Origin: DASQDN01 sp035630195
GTDB lineage: Bacteria; Acidobacteriota; Terriglobia; Bryobacterales; Bryobacteraceae
NCBI GenBank assembly: GCA_035630195.1
Contig: DASQLD010000079.1
Location: 1-8,925 of the forward strand
Direction of reading: 5' to 3'
Length of the DNA: 8,925 nucleotides
This document shows positions 5,285 to 8,925 of this stretch, piece after piece. The notes beneath the pieces were generated by a model, which saw only the letters and a list, made by a program, of their open reading frames with translations, was not told the DNA's origin and did not search any database. The stretch's first letter is position 1, and every line of letters starts with the position of its first letter. A program made the translations under genes and the position numbers.

Positions 5285-6295
5285 ATGAAGGGTCTTACGG
5301 ACATCCCAGGCGTTCGTGTCGGGCATGTATCTGACTATGAGGCAATTACGGGATGTACAGTGATCCTCGTAGAAGCCGGCGCTATCGCCGGCGTTAACAT
5401 CGGCGGTTCCGCAACCGGCACTCAAGATCTTGACGTTTTGAATCCCAATCACGTCACACCCCATATTCACGCAATTTGTCTGGCGGGCGGCAGCGCGTTC
5501 GGACTTGAAGCTGCGTGCGGCGTGCGTAATTACCTCGAACAGAAAGGTATAGGCTTTCCTACAAGTGCGACCAAAGTTCCGATTGTGCCAGGGGCCATTC
5601 TCTACGATCTGGGAATCGGTAAAGCAAACGTACGTCCGACGCGTGAGATGGGAGAAGCTGCCGCCAAGGCGGCTACCTCAAACGCGGTCCCCGAAGGTAA
5701 CGTCGGAGCAGGTACTGGAGCAACAGTCGGGAAGATCCGCGGCATGGGCCAAGCCATGAAGGGCGGCATCGGATCCTTCACTGTCCAGCTTGGACCCAAG
5801 GTCTTGGTGTCCGCCCTCGCCGCCGTCAATGCGATTGGCGATGTGATCGAACCAAACACCGGGCGGATCGTCGCCGGCGTGCGCACCACCAAGGATTCGC
5901 GTGAGTTCCTGAATGCGGCCGAGACGATCCGGCGGGGCGCCGCGGTACCCGTGAATCGTGGTGAAAACACAACGCTGGCGATCATTGCGACGAATGCCCG
6001 GCTCAGCAAACCGCAGGCTTCCAAACTGGCGGCACTCGCGCAGCACGGAATGATCCGCACGATCTGCCCGGTGCATACGATCAGCGACGGAGACATTGTT
6101 TTCACCCTCTCGTTGGGTTCAGAAACTGCGGACTTCACAGCGCTTGGAGTCGCCGCGGCGGATGCTTTAGCAGCGGCAATCCTTCGCGGAGTTCGTTCGG
6201 CTCGGACGCTGGGCGGCATCCCCGGCTTACTTGAAAAGGAAACGGGCTACTTCCGGGAGCGTCCCATCGATCGGAGCATCATTGCGAATGAATGA
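5285..6295 (+). CDS. P1 family (S58, DmpA-like) aminopeptidase
   Basis: This 336-aa protein belongs to the P1/DmpA family of N-terminal nucleophile hydrolases, which cut themselves into two chains and then act on N-terminal residues of short peptides, including D-Ala amides or esters (DmpA) and beta-peptides (BapA). Visible blocks are TDIPGVRVGH near the N-terminus, LAGGSAFGLEAA (66-77), VPGAILYDL (101-109), GNVGAGTGATVGK (138-150) and ENTTLAIIATNA (227-238). By family analogy the cleavage site is Asn228/Thr229, with Thr229 as nucleophile; some relatives use Ser. HTISDGD (264-270) is the late conserved motif. No signal peptide is seen, so it is probably cytoplasmic. The ATG at 5285 matches the usual family start; the Shine-Dalgarno is weak. 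Its stop overlaps the start of the penicillin-binding protein gene by 8 bp, suggesting coupling and perhaps a role in peptide or D-amino-acid turnover (inference). Confidence 0.88.
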   Translation: MKGLTDIPGVRVGHVSDYEAITGCTVILVEAGAIAGVNIGGSATGTQDLDVLNPNHVTPHIHAICLAGGSAFGLEAACGVRNYLEQKGIGFPTSATKVPIVPGAILYDLGIGKANVRPTREMGEAAAKAATSNAVPEGNVGAGTGATVGKIRGMGQAMKGGIGSFTVQLGPKVLVSALAAVNAIGDVIEPNTGRIVAGVRTTKDSREFLNAAETIRRGAAVPVNRGENTTLAIIATNARLSKPQASKLAALAQHGMIRTICPVHTISDGDIVFTLSLGSETADFTALGVAAADALAAAILRGVRSARTLGGIPGLLEKETGYFRERPIDRSIIANE

Positions 6296-8723
6296 ATTCT
6301 GGGTGCGTTTGAAAAAGCGACTTCGTGAGCCGGACATCAGCCAGTTACCGCCCGCCCCGGCCATCATCAAGAAGCACCCGATCGCTTTCGGAACCCTTGG
6401 ACTATTTCTCCTGGCTGGTCTGGGCGCCTTTGGCCTCTTCTACTACAAGTACGCGATGATGATTCAGGAGAAGTTCGGGGAAGGCGGTATCCGGACAAAT
6501 TCATCTGTGTATGCGATGCCCCGGCAGATTGCGAAGGGCGACCATTTAACCGAACACGACCTGATAGGCAGATTGCAGCGAAGCGGCTACACAGAGTTCA
6601 CTCCGGGCAAAGACTCCTCGAGGGAAGTCGGTCACTACCAGCGGACACCCCAGGGCATCATCATAACAACCGGCGCCGCATCATATTTCCAGAAACACTC
6701 GGCCATTGTGCGAATCGTCGGAGACCGGGTGGACAGCATCTTTTCACAGACGGCCAATCGTCAGACCACCCACTACTGGATGGAGCCTGAGTTAATTACG
6801 AATCTTTTCGATGGTGATCGCGAAAAGCGCCGTCCCGTGGCTTTTCCCGAGATTCCCAAGCATCTTCTGGATGCGCTTATCGCTGTCGAGGATAAACGGT
6901 TTTATAACCACACCGGGCTCGATCCGATTCGCATGGCCAAGGCGGCTTACATCGATATTAAGGAAGGCCGGAAAGAACAGGGCGCGTCTACGATAACGAT
7001 GCAGCTTGCCCGGAGTTTCTGGCTGGATCAAAAGAAAACCTATAGCCGAAAACTTGCTGAGATTCTTTTGACACTGGAACTGGAACGCCGTTTCACCAAG
7101 CAGCAGATTCTCGAATTTTACGTCAATGAAGTCTACCTCGGCCGGCGCGGCAGTTTTAGCGTTCACGGATTCGGCGAAGCCGCGCGTGTCTATTTCGGCA
7201 AAGATATCCGCCGGTTAACTCTTCCCGAAGCGGCAACGCTGGTTGCAATTATTCAGCGCCCGAGTTATTACAACCCATTTCGATATCCGGAACGAGTGAA
7301 AGATCGGCGCAATCTTGTGGTGCAGCTTATGCGCTCAAACGGATATCTGGACGCCCAACAGTATTCTGAAGCGATAAAGACGCCGCTTGCTCTAAGTCCG
7401 GGGGAGACAGAGTCGAGTGACGCGCCCTATTTTGTCGACCTGGTGAATGAAGATTTGCAGGAACGATTCCAAGATTGGGATTTCGCAACGAATAGTTATC
7501 GCGTCTATTCGACCCTCGATATCGATCTGCAGAAGGCCGCTGTAGACACAGTTCAGGAGGAAATGGGGCAGCTCGATGCCCAACTCAAGCGGCGACGCGG
7601 CAAGAAGAATGTTGGGCAGTATCCTCAGGTAGCGTTAGTCGCAATCGACCCTTCTAGCGGAGATATTCGCGCGCTTGTCGGCGGCAGGAGCTACAACAGT
7701 AGTCAATTGAATCACGCTCTTGCGAAACGTCAGCCTGGATCGTCCTTCAAGCCTTTCGTCTACGCAGCAGGGCTTAACCAGGCAGTAGCGTCGTCCGGCA
7801 AGGGCGAAGTTATCACAGCAGCGTCCAGCTTTCTGGATGAGCCAACAACCTTCACTTTTAATAAGCAGGTTTATGAGCCAACCAACTATCACGATTCCTA
7901 CTACGGGCAGGTGACCGTCCGCCAAGCGCTTGCCAAGTCGATGAATATTCCGACCATCAAGGCTGCTGAGAGGATTGGTTACGAGAAGGTTGCCCGTCTC
8001 GTGCGCGCAGCCGGGATTCGGTCTCCAGTCATGGGAACTCCGTCGCTTGCGCTTGGCTCCTATGAAGTGACGCCGATCGAGCTGGCCGAAGCATACACGA
8101 TGTTCCCCAACAAGGGCGTCCACGTAAAACGCAACCTGGTTGCGAGTATTCGCGACCGCAAGAATCGCTCTGTATTCACGCACGAGTTGGAAGGCAATCA
8201 AGTCATTGATGAGCGTGTCGCTTTCATCATGACTAACCTGATGGAGGAAGTTCTACGTTCGGGTACGGGAGCGGGCGCGAGATCGGAAGGATTCAAGGCC
8301 CCTGCCGCAGGCAAGACAGGCACGTCGAGAGATGGCTGGTTCGCCGGTTATACTTCGAATCTCCTCACAATTGTATGGATCGGATACGACGACAACACGG
8401 AATTCGAGTTAGAAGCTGCCAAGTCGGCCCTGCCCGTGTGGACAGCGTTCATGAAGCGCGCCCACGCGCTTCCTCAGTACTCTGACACAAAGGCTTTTGG
8501 CGCTCCCAAGGGGCTGGTTAAATCGGATATCTGCCCGGTTAGCGGGTTGCTTGCTGGCGAGCATTGTCCGGCTCACCTCGAATACTTCATCTCAGGAACA
8601 CAGCCTAAGGAAACCTGCGACCACCTGTCGCTTTACGACGAATCTGGCCTCCCTCTCGCCCAAACACCCGAATCACCTGGCAAGAAGAACATATTCAAAA
8701 GCATGCTGGGAATATTCCGCTAG
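6288..8723 (+). CDS. mrcB: Class A penicillin-binding protein, PBP1b-like (transglycosylase/transpeptidase)
   Basis: This 811-aa inner-membrane enzyme has its catalytic part in the periplasm; it polymerises lipid II and crosslinks peptidoglycan. A cytoplasmic tail (1-31) and one membrane helix (about 32-53) precede a UB2H-like domain (about 68-150), typical of PBP1b. The GT51 glycosyltransferase (about 180-350) has AVEDKRFYNH with catalytic Glu201, GASTITMQLAR (232-242) and RKLAEILLTLELERRFTKQQ in short blocks at 254-273. The transpeptidase (about 445-725) has SSFK at 485-488 (nucleophile Ser485), SMN at 551-553 and KTGT at 676-679. A C-terminal segment has Cys749, Cys760 and Cys777. All catalytic motifs are intact. 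An in-frame TTG at 6231 would add 19 residues lying inside the peptidase gene; ATG 6288 with GGAG 11 nt upstream is preferred. The ATGAATGA overlap with the peptidase stop suggests an operon. Confidence 0.95.
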   Translation: MNEFWVRLKKRLREPDISQLPPAPAIIKKHPIAFGTLGLFLLAGLGAFGLFYYKYAMMIQEKFGEGGIRTNSSVYAMPRQIAKGDHLTEHDLIGRLQRSGYTEFTPGKDSSREVGHYQRTPQGIIITTGAASYFQKHSAIVRIVGDRVDSIFSQTANRQTTHYWMEPELITNLFDGDREKRRPVAFPEIPKHLLDALIAVEDKRFYNHTGLDPIRMAKAAYIDIKEGRKEQGASTITMQLARSFWLDQKKTYSRKLAEILLTLELERRFTKQQILEFYVNEVYLGRRGSFSVHGFGEAARVYFGKDIRRLTLPEAATLVAIIQRPSYYNPFRYPERVKDRRNLVVQLMRSNGYLDAQQYSEAIKTPLALSPGETESSDAPYFVDLVNEDLQERFQDWDFATNSYRVYSTLDIDLQKAAVDTVQEEMGQLDAQLKRRRGKKNVGQYPQVALVAIDPSSGDIRALVGGRSYNSSQLNHALAKRQPGSSFKPFVYAAGLNQAVASSGKGEVITAASSFLDEPTTFTFNKQVYEPTNYHDSYYGQVTVRQALAKSMNIPTIKAAERIGYEKVARLVRAAGIRSPVMGTPSLALGSYEVTPIELAEAYTMFPNKGVHVKRNLVASIRDRKNRSVFTHELEGNQVIDERVAFIMTNLMEEVLRSGTGAGARSEGFKAPAAGKTGTSRDGWFAGYTSNLLTIVWIGYDDNTEFELEAAKSALPVWTAFMKRAHALPQYSDTKAFGAPKGLVKSDICPVSGLLAGEHCPAHLEYFISGTQPKETCDHLSLYDESGLPLAQTPESPGKKNIFKSMLGIFR

Positions 8724-8828
8724 CCGCATGCACATCAGGCTAGATGAAAGCTGTAGACCAGCGCGCTTCCGGTGGATCAACGCAGCTTAGTGGCGGTGGG
8801 TCGTCCATGAGGTCGAGTCGAAGAAGAA

Positions 8829-8925
8829 GTAAGCGTCCGAGCAACCCGCATTGATCGAGTAAGGCGAAGCTGTTGAGATAGCGGCATGGCACAGAAGCGG
8901 ACTGAGGAAGAAATAGCGGAGTTGC
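8829..8925 (+). mobile_element. Left end of an IS66-family insertion sequence (partial)
   Basis: At 8829 the sequence begins GTAAGCGTCCGAGCAACC, which fits the IS66-family terminal inverted repeat that starts GTAAGCG. Fifty-seven bases further on an ORF begins whose first residues resemble the small first ORF of IS66 elements. The bases just outside, AAGAAGAA (8821-8828), would be one copy of the 8-bp target duplication. The other end lies outside the window, so neither the paired inverted repeat nor the duplication can be confirmed. Confidence 0.6.
8886..8925 (+). CDS. 5' end of an IS66 accessory ORF, TnpA-like (partial)
   Basis: An ATG at 8886 opens a frame reading MAQKRTEEEIAEL, cut by the window edge. 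In IS66 elements the first small ORF often begins with a basic patch and then an acidic helix of the type EEEI-x-x-L leading into a helix-turn-helix that may help bind the element ends. Position, 57 bp inside a GTAAGCG terminus, supports the call. Only a weak GAG lies upstream (12 nt region). Thirteen codons are too few to exclude another gene. Confidence 0.5.
   Translation, partial: MAQKRTEEEIAEL

Noticed and set aside
5375..5392. Perfect inverted repeat GCCGGCG-CTAT-CGCCGGC early in the peptidase gene
   Set aside because: It encodes the ordinary AGAIAG part of the protein and is explained by Ala/Gly codons; there is no T-run and no sign of regulation.
5602..6219. 205-codon open frame antisense to the peptidase gene
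   Set aside because: It is a shadow of the real gene: low-complexity Ala/Pro/Arg/Ser translation with no family motifs, opposite a well-conserved coding region.
6231..6287. TTG start adding 19 residues to the PBP
   Set aside because: The extra basic residues overlap the peptidase reading frame in another frame, while ATG 6288 has GGAG upstream and gives the usual short cytoplasmic tail.
7635..8201. 188-codon open frame antisense to the PBP transpeptidase region
   Set aside because: The sense strand carries all the transpeptidase motifs, and the antisense translation has no recognisable domain or ribosome-binding site.
8720..8743. Possible terminator hairpin CTAGCC ... GGCTAG over the PBP stop codon
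   Set aside because: The stem is only 6 bp with a 12-nt loop and no T-tract follows, so it is not a convincing intrinsic terminator.
8724..8828. Spacer between the PBP stop and the IS66 end as a possible small RNA or gene
   Set aside because: No ORF with a credible start, no stable hairpin and no promoter was seen in these 105 bases.

Overview
The window looks like chromosomal DNA of a Gram-negative (diderm) bacterium. An MlaE/MlaF/MlaD-type lipid transporter implies an outer membrane, and a PBP1b-like bifunctional penicillin-binding protein with a UB2H-like domain implies a peptidoglycan sacculus. The gene style recalls Acidobacteriota: a repeat-rich MCE protein, an MlaF with an atypical Walker B and C-terminal part, a ChbG/HpnK deacetylase, and a small six-helix membrane protein paired with a winged-helix regulator. 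That phylum call is inference from memory of family style and was not tested by any search.

Minus strand, transcribed from about 5249 down to 1. mlaE, mlaF and mlaD are packed with 3-9 nt gaps. They are followed by a ChbG/HpnK (YdjC) carbohydrate deacetylase whose Shine-Dalgarno overlaps the mlaD stop codon. After a 54-nt gap containing a well-formed sigma70-like promoter placed for a leaderless mRNA come a six-helix membrane protein of unknown function, a short winged-helix regulator that overlaps it, an undecaprenyl-diphosphate-synthase-like cis-prenyltransferase, and the first 11 codons of a gene that opens with a twin-arginine motif and runs off the left edge.

Plus strand, transcribed from 5285. 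A P1/DmpA-type (S58) autoprocessing aminopeptidase starts only 35 bp from the mlaE start, pointing the other way. Its stop overlaps the start of a class A penicillin-binding protein (transglycosylase plus transpeptidase). About 105 bp downstream of that gene the sequence changes to what looks like the left end of an IS66-family insertion sequence (GTAAGCG terminus) with the beginning of its first small ORF, cut by the right edge.

The shared theme is the cell envelope: phospholipid transport between membranes (MlaEFD), polyprenyl carrier synthesis (UppS), polymerisation and crosslinking of peptidoglycan (PBP), deacetylation of a sugar substrate (ChbG/HpnK) and perhaps D-amino-acid peptide processing (P1 peptidase). 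No CRISPR, rRNA, tRNA or phage module was seen. The best leads are the MlaF ATPase lacking the catalytic Walker B glutamate, five exactly spaced 34-residue repeats in the MCE protein, the leaderless-type promoter, the peptidase/PBP coupling, and the IS66 boundary. I did not find a convincing wholly new system.
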